Assembly: GCA_947579605.1 (NCBI GenBank)
Contig: OX388306.1
Span: forward strand, 682,001 to 746,000
DNA length: 64,000 nt
Direction: 5' to 3'
Source: Athripsodes cinereus
Taxonomy: Eukaryota > Arthropoda > Insecta > Trichoptera > Leptoceridae
Part shown: in pieces, positions 39,560 to 49,234 of the stretch
How positions within the stretch are numbered: position 1 is the first letter of the stretch
How the letters are laid out: the number at the start of each line of letters is the position of its first letter
The notes under the pieces: generated by a model
What the model saw: the letters and a program-made list of their open reading frames with translations, nothing else
The model's database searches: none
Told to the model about the DNA's origin: nothing
Position numbers and translations under genes: made by a program

Positions 39560-39650
39560 AACAGTTATAAGATATTTATTACTGAAGATGGACGTAGGTC
39601 CGAAAAGCTTCTAAGCAATATATTGATTAGTGAAAGTTATACAGTGTTTC
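39560..39650 (+). repeat. CTGAAGA-hairpin-GAAA motif (Penelope-like signature)
   Basis: CTGAAGA (39582-39588), stem GGAC-GTA-GGTCC, then GAAA (39602-39605) followed by AGCTTC. The wording CTGAAGATGG...CCGAAA is typical of Penelope-like element repeats in many animals (from memory). No RT or GIY-YIG coding sequence is next to it. Confidence 0.5.
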
Positions 39651-40177
39651 ATTTTTTTTTATTACCTAAATTTAAAAATGAACTTTCATAGTGTTTCCTC
39701 TTCGAAAATAGAAAAGTTATATATTTGAGTAATTTTATATTGAACTTCTTAATTATAATAATTCTTTATTGCTTCTATTTTATTTTACTTATATTAATTA
39801 ACTTTTATCAAGTTTTATTGAATAATTTATTTGTATTATATACCTACATATGTCAAACATTTTTTTTATCATGTATTATTCTTTTTTCTCGTGGTTACTT
39901 TTGTCTTGTATGAATTTGAGTTTATTTCAAATCTAAATTTGCTTAAAAAAATGGCCCGGCATAACGGTTGTGATAGCACTAGTTCTGTGATTGTGTGTAT
40001 GTGTGTATTTTTAAAAATAGAACAATTATTATTATAATATTTAAGTATGTTGACCCGACATTGCACGGGCAATCTATTTATAACAACATTTCTACCAGTG
40101 GCGTGTCAAAGTTTTTATACTGGGTAGGCCCACCGTTAATAATTTTAAAAAAAATCTATTATTTATGTATCTCACAT

Positions 40178-40620
40178 CAGTGGTCTCGAACCTACCGATT
40201 TTTCGGTCGGTATTTATACCGAAATGGACCGTGTTCTACCGATATACCGAAATGGTCTAGTAATCTACCGATTTTTACCATTTGTCGAGAAGCAAGTATA
40301 ATCGGTAGATAAGTATCGGGTATTCGGTAAAAGTACCGGATACTTATGGATTCGAGCAAATATTCTTTAAGAAAACCGAGGAGTTTTTGAAATATTTCAA
40401 ATTCCTACTTATACCATTTTGGAAATTCGGCGACGGGGGGGTAGAAATTTTTGTGAAAAGGAAAAGTACCGATATTGACATCGTCGGTACAAATACCCGG
40501 TACATTGTAGAAAAATGTAGTTTTGTTGACGTATACCGAATTTGGATACAAATATACCGAAATATACCGATTTTTGTAGGGAGTTCTACCGATTTTGCAC
40601 AATGACGTTCGAGACCACTG
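40178..40620. mobile_element. Non-autonomous hAT-type MITE (family H2, CAGTGGTCTCGAAC ends)
   Basis: A 443-bp element with ends CAGTGGTCTCGAAC and GTTCGAGACCACTG and a perfect 8-bp duplication tctcacat (40170-40177 and 40621-40628). The outer parts are rich in taccgat/tataccga motifs. The centre contains the module gaaaaccgaggagtttttga ... ttcggcgacggggggg, also found in family H1. The overlapping frames at 39995-40312 and 40387-40626 are not genes. Confidence 0.93.
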
Positions 40621-40796
40621 TCTCACATGTACATTTTTTTTTCATTTTAACAAGTATTATATATAAGCACTATTTATATATTAGCCACACAAGCCTCATG
40701 GTTGTGTTGTGGCCGCAAAACAACATACTACAATAAACAAAAAACAATCTAAAAATCTCTTAAAAGAACTATCAATAATCTAACAAATGTTCAACA

Positions 40797-40882
40797 AAAA
40801 ACGTTTCCTCCACATTCATACAATTTCTCATGCACGCACGTCGGTTCCTCTTACTCAACACACGTGAAAGTGAATAATCTAA
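40797..40882 (-). repeat. LINE family W fragment, short
   Basis: TTTCCTCCACATTCATACAA, TTTCTCATGCACGCACG and CTCTTACTCAACACACG are the reverse complement of the family W 3' region. Confidence 0.6.
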
Positions 40883-40934
40883 TGTGAACAAAACTTAATA
40901 CGATAATTATTACCAACTGTCAGGACTCTGCAGG

Positions 40935-41062
40935 GCTACTCTTGAATTCAATCAAGATTAGATTCGATCTTAAGATCAAGATTAGATTAAGACTTGTAGA
41001 TGGTACCCCCGACGCAATCTAGTCTTGATCTTGATCTAATCTTAACTTTAAGATGTCTTAAT
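40935..41062. repeat. AGATTAAGATC-type MITE fragment (family H8)
   Basis: Starts CTGCAGGGCTACTCTTGAATTC and consists of repeated atcaagattagatt / aatctagtcttgatcttg units in both directions. Related to the inverted element at 50886-51096 and to 47150-47425. Confidence 0.55.
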
Positions 41063-41339
41063 ATAGAGATGTATTTCCTAACGCCGTTATCTATGGGTAC
41101 CAACATGACAATCACGACAACTGAATTATTAAAACTAATATATCACGTGATTTCACCGTATTTACACATTTTTTATAAATCTTATATCAATTTCTGATTA
41201 AATGAAATGAAAATGATATTATATAATGATGTATAACAGTGCAATTAATTTATAAATAATATTTTTTAAAACCTATGCATTGACACTATTTTTGTCTATG
41301 ACATATTTTGCAATTGTCTATTATTATCTTACTGACACT

Positions 41340-41639
41340 GACAGTTATCAATGCTTGTTTTGCGATGTATTAGTTTGTTGTTTTTGAAGAAGTATTCGCG
41401 AATTTATTATATTAAAATGATCAGAAAGTCATAAATTAAGGTAAGTATGAAATAAGAATTGTGGAAACAATCATTAATGTACTTTGTTACAAAAATAATG
41501 CATTAAATAACATGTTTTGTTTATAGGTTTATTGGGACATTAACTTAACTAAAATGTTTTTCTACACAAGGATTAATGAATAATGTCTGCATATGATCGT
41601 CTACGAACTTTAAAGAGAAGCTCTTTTTTGTGTGATGAA
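41340..41639 (+). CDS. Candidate spliced 5' end of an unidentified gene
   Basis: A possible non-coding exon ends at 41440 with a consensus donor AAG|GTAAGTATG. An acceptor TTTGTTTATAG at 41516-41526 opens the next exon. That exon has two short upstream frames (the second MFFYTRINE-stop) and then ATG at 41583 encoding MSAYDRLRTLKRSSFLCDE, ending at 41639 before a possible donor GTAAAA. The 19 residues were not recognised. Directly after 41640 begins sequence that reads as the 3' end of a minus-strand unit. The first exon start is approximate. Either a real gene start, perhaps truncated by insertion, or a chance arrangement. Confidence 0.35.
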
Positions 41640-41644
41640 GTAAA

Positions 41645-41980
41645 ACAATTTATTTATTTGTTAACAAAGTATATGGCTAAATAGCCTTTACACTACAATA
41701 ACTTAAAAAAAAAACAACACACTTGGAACAAACACAATCAACATATAAGAGACAATGAATACATCATGACAATAGAAACTACTGGATATTCTCAACAGAA
41801 AGCATGAACCTTTGAATAAACCCGCTCACAGCACATTTGCTCATGGTGTACTCTGAATAGTTGAAATCAACTTCACGGTGATAATTCCCTATTACATGGA
41901 GTCGATTCATTGATGAATAATAGCTATAATTGGACGATGATCCTGTAGCATAGAACAATGCCTGACTTTTGGTGCTACAA
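41645..41980 (-). CDS. Candidate terminal exon plus 3'UTR of an unidentified gene or element
   Basis: On the minus strand an acceptor-like TATTTTCCCTAG (ending 41981) is followed by a 67-codon frame (41980-41779, entering in phase 1). It contains CSTKSQALFYATGSSSNYSY, MNRLHVIGNYHREVDFNYSE and CAVSGFIQRFMLSVENIQ, then TAG. About 120 bp of 3'UTR follows, ending AATAAATAAATTG near 41645, a usable polyadenylation signal. The peptide is compositionally protein-like and has no start Met upstream in frame, as a terminal exon would. Not recognised. It could instead be the end of a LINE or a processed copy. Confidence 0.35.
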
Positions 41981-42078
41981 CTAGGGAAAATACACCAACA
42001 GTTGAGTAGGAATAAGTTGAATTAATTTTGATTTATAAAGTCTTGAACCATTCTCAAATAAATGTTGTATACTTATAT

Positions 42079-42314
42079 GTTTTTAATTATTACCTTTATC
42101 ATGAATGAATGAAAGAAACAAATATAAGGAACGAATGAAGAATGTTTTTAATTATTACCTTTATCATGAATGAATGAAAGAAACAAATATAAGGAACGAA
42201 TTAAGAATGTTTTTAATTATTACCTTTATCATGAATGAATGAAAGAAACAAATAAAAGGAACGAATGAAGAATGTTTTTAATTTTTGCCTATATCATGAA
42301 TGAATGAAAGAAAC
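42079..42314. repeat. 65-bp tandem repeat, about 3.6 units
   Basis: Units beginning gtttttaattattacctttat start at 42079, 42144, 42209 and 42274; each continues catgaatgaatgaaagaaac and aaatataaggaacgaat. The last unit is cut after gaaagaaac and runs into LINE family W sequence. Units differ at only a few positions. Confidence 0.9.
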
Positions 42315-43095
42315 TTACAGAGCGTGCAAGAAAGAAGTGCGAGAGTGTACATGAAAGTTGCAGAATGAATGGGATGAAAATGAATGTGACTAAGACGAAA
42401 GTGCTGGTGTTTGAAAGAGAGATTGATAGAACAATGTGTGAAATGAATGTTTGGAGCAAGTGAACGGATATGTATGTTTGCGATGGATGGTAGATACGAA
42501 AGAGATATTGAAAAAAGAAAAGTGAACGGTGCACTTCGATCTAATAGCAATGTCTCGAACATGTTATTATAAAATATAAACAAAAATTATTATAAAATAT
42601 AAACAAAATGCTGGTGCACAACGCCATCCTCGCACCGATACTTATGTATGCAAGTGAAACTTGTACATGGCTGAAGAAGGACGAAAGTGGAATAAATGCA
42701 GTGGAGATGCAAACACTGAGAAGAATGGTAGGTAAAACATTGCAAGATAGAGTAAGAAATGAGGATATTAGAAGAACGAGTGGATGCAAGAAGAGTGTTG
42801 TTGATAGAATGCGTGTAAATAAATTGAGATGGTTTGGTCATGTAGAGCAAATGGATGGTGTAAGATTGACGAAGAAGGTATATTTATCTGAAAGAGAGGG
42901 TGTGAGAAAGCACGGACGTCCAAGAACCTTGTGGATCAAATACTCAAGGGTGGTCGCATGTTAAGTAAGAGGAATCGGCGTGCATGTGTGAGAAACTGGA
43001 TGAATGTAAAGGAAGCAAAAGAAGTATGTAAGGAAAGATCAACATGGCGTTCCGTTCTCTCTGCCTATCTCACCCGGGACACGGCATGAAGGTAA
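42315..43095 (+). pseudogene. LINE family W, longest fragment
   Basis: 42315-42540 contains a degraded thumb region: RMNGMKMNVTKTKVLVFER-like codons and a run of stops. An open frame at 42608-42961 encodes MLVHNAILAPILMYASETCT, TWLKKDESGINAVEMQTLRR, DRVRNEDIRRTSGCKK, RVNKLRWFGHVEQMDGVRL and VYLSEREGVRKHGRPRTLW. The stop at 42962 is a frame break, since later copies continue. The 3' end ggcgttccgttctctctgcc ... gggacacggcatgaagg (about 43045-43090) closes the element. This is the C-terminal region after the RT domain of a non-LTR element; clade not resolved. Confidence 0.85.
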
Positions 43096-43099
43096 AGGA

Positions 43100-43420
43100 T
43101 AGGATATATCATGAATTTATATACTATACGCAGAAAGAATGGAGCCCCACGGAATATCTGGTTTATATGGTGAGGCAATTAAATTCTATTATGTGTGTTA
43201 ATGAATGTGTATTACAGAGATAGAAGAAGTATTTTAAAGGTTTATTTGAATGAGAATATAAGGAAATTGGATGAATTATTGTGATACATGTCTGACTTGT
43301 GAATGCAACCTTTAGAAAGATGGATGTTGAATTGAATTAAACTCGGGTCAATCCATTGATGTATGCAGATGATGTGTACATTTTTGAAGTATGACAGATA
43401 TCAATTAGTGGATAACTTTT
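43100..43420 (+). pseudogene. Possible degraded RT palm fragment
   Basis: Contains ATGTATGCAGATGATGTGTA (43360-43379), which reads MYADDV, the YADD catalytic box of reverse transcriptases. Surrounding sequence has TATTTTAAAGGTTTATTTGAAT and many stops. It may be the upstream part of a family W element placed after its own 3' end, i.e. a second copy. Only the YADD box is diagnostic. Confidence 0.35.
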
Positions 43421-43519
43421 GTCAAACATGATACTTACCTATTATAATTCAATGAATAACATTGAATAATATTTTTTGTATGACAATTCATAAATACTTA
43501 ATGCATTAAAAATGTACTA

Positions 43520-44222
43520 TTCTTTACCCTCACGCCGTGTCCCAGGTGGGGTAGGCAGAAAGAACGGAACGCCATAAAGATCTATCCTTACATACTTATT
43601 TCGTTTCCTCTACATTCATCCAGTTTCTCATTCATGAATGCCGATTTCTCTCACTCAACACGCGACCGTCTTTATGAATTTGATCCAAGTGACTAAGCCA
43701 CAATGTTCTTGGACTCTGCGCTTCGTCACACCCCCTCTTTCAGATACACACATCATCTACTTCATCCTTTCATCGTGCATTCGCTCATCATATCTTTGTT
43801 AACACACATTCCTCTCACATCCGCTCATTTTCATTTATTTATTTTGGTCAACGGAACACTACAGACAATACATATATGTTTAGTACAATAAAACAATGAT
43901 CAACAACAAGTACACAATGCAATGTCCAGTTATAAGTGTTCATATATTATTCTGTGAAATTAAATCAAAGCCCAATTGGTTGTCATACATAATTAAAAAC
44001 AATAATAAAAAGAAATTAAGTTTTGTTCTGTTCATTCTCCTGATATCCTCATTCTTCACTCTATCTCGCGACGTTTTACCAACCATTCTTCTCAGTGAAC
44101 GCATCTCCACAGCATTTATTCCACTCTCGTCCTTTTTCAACCACGTCCAAGTTTCGCTCGTAAACATAAGTGTCGGTAACAGAATGGTATTGTGCACCAG
44201 CATTTTTGCCATGTTTGACACG
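43520..44222 (-). pseudogene. LINE family W copy (minus) with a 200-bp insertion
   Basis: 43520-43825 is the 3' end in reverse (CCTCACGCCGTGTCCCAGGT ... TCTCACTCAACACGCGACCG ... AACACACATTCCTCTCACAT). 44027-44222 encodes on the minus strand MAKMLVHNTILLPTLMFTSE, TWTWLKKDESGINAVEMRSL and DRVKNEDIRRM. Between them, about 43826-44026 is unrelated sequence starting TTTATTTATTTTGGTCAACG, presumably a later insertion. Opposite orientation to the copy at 42315-43095. Confidence 0.8.
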
Positions 44223-44299
44223 ATGAATCAAAATTTTTCCAGTTTTATAAGAATTTAATTGACAACAATAATAAAGGCAAAAAAAAACATAAATTTCAA

Positions 44300-44560
44300 A
44301 ATAAAATGTTTATTTATCTCAAATAAATAAATAATAAACAGTTAACATATATTAGGAATGTAGTGTTCATCACCTAGAGACTAATTTATTTTAAAAGACA
44401 TAAACGATGAGCTGGTGCCGATTGTAGAGGGAAGCTGGTTCCAAAGTCTAGCGGTGTGAATGCTAAAAGATGAAGAGTAGAAATCAAGAGCAATCTATTG
44501 TTCTCCGACCTAAGTGAAAGTCCACGCACTGCTCCAAATTGGAATCTTTATTTATGAATT
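44300..44560 (-). pseudogene. LINE C-terminal fragment (ARLWNQLP type)
   Basis: The minus strand encodes SFSIHTARLWNQLPSTIGTS then SSFMSFK, matching the terminal RLWNxLP block of LINE RTs. It is followed by an A/T-rich 3'UTR and (AAAT)n near 44320-44335. Confidence 0.65.
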
Positions 44561-44880
44561 CTTGAAATATTTATATAATTATTGTTTTGTTGTTGTTTTT
44601 TGTGTTTTGTTTTTGTGACATTTGGCATTTTATTTTCTCCGTCTCAAACTTTTTATGTGACGGATGTGTAGTTTCAATAAATTGTTTATTGAATGAACTT
44701 TGATACCATGAATTTTGACTGTTTTATCTGAGAATTCTTTATTATTAATTTTATCGTTTGACTAATATTGTGTACTTCTTCTTTTATTAATTGTAGCCAG
44801 TTCAATGCAATTATTTTTACTGGTATTTTGATATTTATTTTTTAATAGTGTAATGACACTATCTTACATTTTATACATTT

Positions 44881-45020
44881 TTAATTGCTTTTTATATTTT
44901 ATACAGTATTAATTGTTGTTTGAATTTTGAATACCATTTTATAAAAGCTTTTAATTGCTTTTTATATTTTATACAGTATTAATTGTTGTTTGAATTTTGA
45001 ATACCATTTTATAAAAGCTT
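44881..45020. repeat. 70-bp tandem duplication
   Basis: The unit starting ttaattgctttttatatttt at 44881 recurs at 44951, including gtattaattgttgtttgaat and ttttgaataccattttataa. Two identical copies by eye. Confidence 0.85.
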
Positions 45021-45049
45021 TAAGCTGTATATATGTGTAATAAATAAAT

Positions 45050-45540
45050 ACGTATAATACTAATATGGACAATTTGTATTTGGCGCCTCTTTAATGTTCC
45101 GTGACCATTTCAAGGGCACCATGACTTCTCCTGAACAGCAATGTTTCAGTTTGCTAGCCTGAATGTAACAGTAGGTTGGTTTTGTCTTAAAGCCGCAGGT
45201 AATCTTTTCCAGGCAGTTGCCTCCTTGACGCTGAAGCTCCTATTTGCAAATTTGGAAATGTTTTCCCTGTTGGGTTCTACAAGTTTGTTGACAGTGGTGG
45301 AAGATGAGTGCAGTAGTCGCTTTAGAGTTTTGTTGATGGGACAGAGCTCAGCGAGGCATAGATGTGCTGCACCGTACAAGGCTTTATGAACCGTGAGGTA
45401 CAGTTTGAAGTCTACTCTCTTTGAGACTCTCAGCCAATGTAGCTCCTTAAGCAGTGGTGTGATGTGTCAGCGCTTATTGTCTCTGTAAATGGTCCCATCA
45501 GCACCATTAAAGGCTATCTGGAGACGGTTGAGAATGATTC
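45050..45540 (-). pseudogene. CR1/L2-like LINE ORF2 C-terminus (minus strand)
   Basis: Minus-strand reading from about 45540: ILNRLQIAFNGADGTIYRDN, a stop/frame change, then TPLLKELHWLRVSKRVDFKL, HKALYGAAHLCLAELCP, REN..ISKFANRSFSVKEATA and WKRLPAALR. The 3' end GGTGCCCTTGAAATGGTCACGG / GAGGCGCCAAATACAAATTG matches the signature of 8715-9316. A 5'-truncated, decayed copy. Confidence 0.8.
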
Positions 45541-45784
45541 CAAGAATATTTTAACTAAATAATATCCGAATATAACCTGTAAACAAAACATATTATTTAA
45601 TAAGGGGAAATAATGTATTATTGTGTAACACAAGCAAAAAGTATTTAGAATTTATTCTCCATTCCTCTCTATTTTATGCTAGTCAACATTTAAGAAAGGG
45701 ACTCCCACCTTTTACCCCTGGATGTTTCAAGAACATCAGTTCTCATATCATCCAATTTCTGCTAGCCTCTTTACTACTACCATT

Positions 45785-46045
45785 ACTATAGACATAAGAT
45801 ATTTGTATAGACATAACATAACACACATAGATATTTCACATAACACAAACTTAGATGAATCTTGTATTATGGGTACTAACGCGACGATACACACATATAC
45901 AATGCACTAAACACATATACATGTAACACCCAGACCCAGGACAATTTGAAAAAGGTCATTCCTCAATCTGCCCTGGCCGGGAATCGAACCCGGGACCTCG
46001 TGACTCAAAGGCAAGAGCGTTACCTCCACGCCACACCGGCCGACT
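45785..46045 (-). repeat. SINE family B, tRNA-derived, second copy
   Basis: On the minus strand: TGGCGTGGAGGTAACGCTC, GGTCCCGGGTTCGATTCCCGG (B-box), CCTGGGTCTGGGTGTTAC, TAGTACCCATAATACAAG. About 90% similar to 31838-32092 by eye. Confidence 0.88.
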
Positions 46046-46054
46046 ACACCGTTA

Positions 46055-46172
46055 TAGCATATCTCACAACTGGGGTGGCAAGCAGACCAGCTGCATGTAA
46101 TAAACTTCCAAGGTGTCCTCTTTGTGCCAACAAAAAATTAAAACATTCAGGATGGATGGGACATTAGTCTCT
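46055..46172 (-). repeat. SINE-like repeat family A, minus fragment
   Basis: ATATCTCACAACTGGGGTGG, AGACCAGCTGCATGTAATAAAC and ATTCAGGATGGATGG match the reverse complement of the family 3' half. Confidence 0.65.
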
Positions 46173-46191
46173 TTAATTCGGTGAATTTCTG

Positions 46192-46590
46192 CTATAGGTT
46201 ATCCAATAGCATCCAGTTAGAAAATATACCAATATTGATGACCTATACCGTTGATATATTATACCCATCGTTGTATTTATTTTTATTATCTTTCACTGTA
46301 CACTGTTACAAGATATTGTGGGGCATTCGGATATGAGCTAGGGGAGGGGTACAGATTAAACTTAATAATGATTTATTTTCTGCATAGTTGAGTTTCATGA
46401 CGTAATTATGCATTTACATAAATAATATGGCATTCACTGGGCGAGAATCATTCCCTTGTCCCAATATTGCCATCTGAGCCCTTCTATAATATCTTGTAAC
46501 GGTATACAGTGAACGATAATAATAATAAAAAATACAACTATGATCATCAATTTATATCTTTTCCTAATGGGTACTACTGGATAACCTATT
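46192..46590. mobile_element. Foldback/TIR element with about 130-bp arms
   Basis: The left arm ctataggttatccaatagca ... tgtatttatttttattatct ... tacaagatattgtggg is matched in reverse by ttctataatatcttgtaacg ... gataataataataaaaaata ... ctggataacctattatag. The centre (about 46325-46475) holds GGCATTCGGATATGAGC and CCCAATATTGCCATCTGAGC. No coding capacity and no clear target duplication. Confidence 0.75.
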
Positions 46591-46629
46591 ATAGAAATTA
46601 ACCTTTAATTCTATGTACGTACCACAATT

Positions 46630-47000
46630 CATGTCCTCATTTAATCCATATAGGTGTTTCTTGGTCGGCATTTACCATTTCTGCCTATGGTCTTGCCCTC
46701 CTCGATGGTGATGAGCACACCGGTGCCTGATGTTATGGCCAATCCAGTTGAGTCGTTGTTGTAGTTTTGAAATAATATTTTTCACTCATCTTCTTCTAGC
46801 CCGCTAGACTTGAATCTCGAGGGGGTCCGAATCCATGTTTTAGCGTCATCTGTTACAGGATGGAGGCCTTGTATACCTCCAATGAATGAGAATATAGGAC
46901 AGTAGTCAGATAAACAACACATACACTGTTCACGACAATTCCACAATGCATTATACGTTTTAAAACTAGTCGCACAGTTACACTTCAAAAAAAGCGACTC
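46630..47000 (-). pseudogene. LINE C-terminal fragment (NWIGH family, minus)
   Basis: On the minus strand one frame reads MDSDPLEIQV, stop, RARRR, stop, VKNIISKLQQRLNWIGHNIR, then shifts to VLITIEEGKTIGRNGKCRPR and NTYMD. This parallels 53283-53525 (NWIGHYIRHPG, IAEGRTEGTNGRGRPRDAYM). The 77-residue frame at 46782-47015 is the wrong phase of the same relic. Confidence 0.65.
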
Positions 47001-47149
47001 GGACAAAACTATCAATCGACACCAAATTTTATTTGCGTAAAAAACACAGCAAGATAGGAAAAAAGTATTAGAAATATACTAAAATAAATATTATTCTAAA
47101 AAATAAACAATCTTGCGTTGTAAAAAGATGGAAAAACTATGGAAAAAGA

Positions 47150-47425
47150 CTTTTAGATTGCTAAAATGTACCTTCACGGCAATCTTAAGTTTTGACAGCT
47201 ACTAGATCGCTATACTAGACCGGTATTAAGATCGGCCTTGACAATTTTGTTTCAAGAGTACCGATTTCATACAAATATTAAGATCTTAACGAATTTTTAA
47301 GACATCAAACTAGATCGGTCTTAAATATTAGATTTAGACCGTGTTCAAAAGTACCAATTCGCCATTTTAAGATGCAAACAAGATTAGATCGCATTTAGAT
47401 TGTGTCGGGAGTAGGGCTGCTGCTC
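47150..47425. repeat. AGATTAAGATC-type MITE fragment (family H8)
   Basis: Contains actagatcgctatactagac, taagatcggccttgac, catcaaactagatcggtctt and ends GATTGTGTCGGGAGTAGGGC, whose reverse complement GCCCTACTCCCGACACAATC matches the 40935-41062 copy in part. Left border not found. Confidence 0.45.
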
Positions 47426-47817
47426 GTCTATTAGATAAAAGTATGTAATAATAAGCAAATTTAATTAAAGTACTAATACTAAATTTGTAGTAATTTCTCG
47501 GTCGGGTTTTTGAAATTTGAATCTAATAGGTCTGTTATACTAACTACATATTGTTAACGATATATTGTACTACCCTTCTGTCAATTCATGTTGACGGGTC
47601 AATTAAATAATTTAATTTGTCATAAAGAATTAATTGTTTCCTTGTAATGAGATAATTAGTTCAATTTGCTACAACCGTGTCTTGTACAGTATAACACGCA
47701 ACTAAGATATGCTGCGTAGGTACCTAAATAATTTAGAAAGCTTAATCATAAATCGCTCGCTTGTAAGAACGTCGTCTTCTGGCAATTCCTGCACATAAAA
47801 CCAAATTTCTATTATAC

Positions 47818-47917
47818 TCTCAATCATTCTTAGTATGTGGTGCTCGTTGCTGGAATAATCTCCCTTCTTCTCATGGAATATCTCAATCTTTTAATGGTTT
47901 TAAATACGCCGTCTAGA
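47818..47917 (+). pseudogene. LINE C-terminal fragment (CWNNLP family)
   Basis: One frame reads QSFLVCGARCWNNLPSSHGI then SQSFNGFKYAV-stop, the same block as on the minus strand at 1572-1740 (FAVQGVRCWNNLPSKF). Confidence 0.7.
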
Positions 47918-47934
47918 AGTATTTATTACGTAAG

Positions 47935-48062
47935 ATCTTAAGCTTTCACGGCCGGCGTTATAAGTATTAACTTGTTCCGGACTATGAGGCCGTGGTGTGG
48001 TGGGCAGAAATTCTCCCAACGTTTCGCCTACAACTGTGGCAGGCATCTTCAGGGGGGGGGGG
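47935..48062 (-). repeat. Penelope-like element terminal repeat fragment with hammerhead-like core
   Basis: The minus strand reads CTGAAGATGCCTGCCACAGT, TGTAGGCGAAACGTTGGGAG, then AATTTCTGCCCACC, CACGGCCTCATAGTCCGGAA, and GCCGGCCGTGAAAGCTTAAG. CTGAAGA is at 48052-48046 and GAAA at 48025-48022, with a GCCT...AGGC stem between. This wording is a recurrent part of Penelope-like element terminal repeats in animals (recall, not searched). A G-run (48053-48062) ends the fragment. Confidence 0.6.
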
Positions 48063-48349
48063 GAGTTTAGTTTGCATTTCTGGTTGACCGGAGATGAGAC
48101 TTTGAGGCAAAGGGCGGAGTCCTCTTCTCAGTTGTCATCTCACGGGAGGCTTAACTGACACTAGTGTTGAAATATTTATTGTTGTGTTATTCACTATTTT
48201 ATTACTGTCCACAGCATTACGCTTTTTCTCAGAGGGTGCATGTAGGGGAGAAGACTGAGTGGGAGGGACCACAGATGTTCTGTGGTACATCTGTGGTTCT
48301 AAAATTTGGCACTCAGCTCTACAACAGTTGAAGAACCACAAAACATACT

Positions 48350-48478
48350 AAAAAAATCATATAGGTACATCTTAGAAAAGACAACGTCGCCTTATTTGAT
48401 AGTACCTTGGATGGGACTTGAACCTGCAATTAAGCTTCCAGGAGACATACCGAAGGCTTCGAAATTCTTCATATAAAC
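48350..48478 (-). repeat. Repeat D, tRNA-like SINE
   Basis: The minus strand contains GCAGGTTCAAGTCCCATCC (pol III B-box GGTTCAAGTCC) followed by AAGGTACTATCAAATAAGGC and TTGTCTTTTCTAAGATGTAC. A decayed copy is at 5700-5812. Confidence 0.6.
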
Positions 48479-48984
48479 CACAATGACAGCTTCACGTGTA
48501 GGTATTGTTCTATCATAACAAGATACTCATGTATCTCATGCTGATAAAATCAATTGTAAATTTACAACTATAGATGAAAATATATAATACATAAAATCAC
48601 AGGTATATCCATGAACTAATTTATATATGGGAGTTGTAATATTGTAGAATAATATTATATAAGTACTAAGTAAGTACACAATAATAATATGTAGTACGTA
48701 CTGTGTTTTATTTTGTTTTGTGGGAGAGAAAGTTACATCATAACAACATGCGGGAAGTTGTAATCCCGGCGTAGTAGATCATTATCTCCTTCACTCCAAA
48801 TGTGATAATAATACTGCATTATATTATTATACCTATTATGTATCTACCTAATAAGGCTTTATACTCGTATATAGGGGCTTAGGTAAATGCCATTACCTGT
48901 AAAAGTACATGATGGTAGGTACCTGATTACGTAATGATTCCTTTTCATTCCCAAAGTTTAAATATTTTATTCATTTTTCATTTT
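48479..48984. other. Spacer, nothing recognised
   Basis: About 500 bp, AT-rich, no supported gene. Confidence 0.4.
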
Positions 48985-48989
48985 ATTTT

Positions 48990-49215
48990 ATAATTTTATT
49001 TAACACAGATATTTCAGGCACAATGCTGGTATTTTGAACCCTTGTTTTGAGTCTTTGATATCCTGGATAGCTGGATAAGAGAATATTTCATTGTTTTTTT
49101 TTATTGTACATTGATTGTTTTTATAATGTAGGTGTACTTTTACGGCTTTGATATATAGGATGTACAATACTTGAGCATAAGTAGGAAAGAGAACACTGGC
49201 ATAAGCATAATATTT
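48990..49215 (+). repeat. Dispersed repeat E, plus orientation
   Basis: Shared with 59935-60165 in opposite orientation. Blocks: ACACAGATATTTCAGGCACA, ATGCTGGTATTTTGAACCC, GATATCCTGGATAGCTGGAT, GATGTACAATACTTGAGCAT, AAGTAGGAAAGAGAACACTGGC. No coding content or end structure recognised. Possibly a LINE 3'UTR or an unclassified repeat. Confidence 0.65.
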
Positions 49216-49234
49216 TTTTATCTATTTTTTTCAT

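Noticed and set aside
42278..42850. Several minus-strand ORFs of 80-100 codons
   Set aside because: Antisense shadows of the plus-strand LINE W frame that contains RWFGHVE.
46782..47015. 77-codon minus ORF with many Cys as a host gene
   Set aside because: A neighbouring frame continues into the LINE motif NWIGHNIRH; the ORF is out of phase with it.
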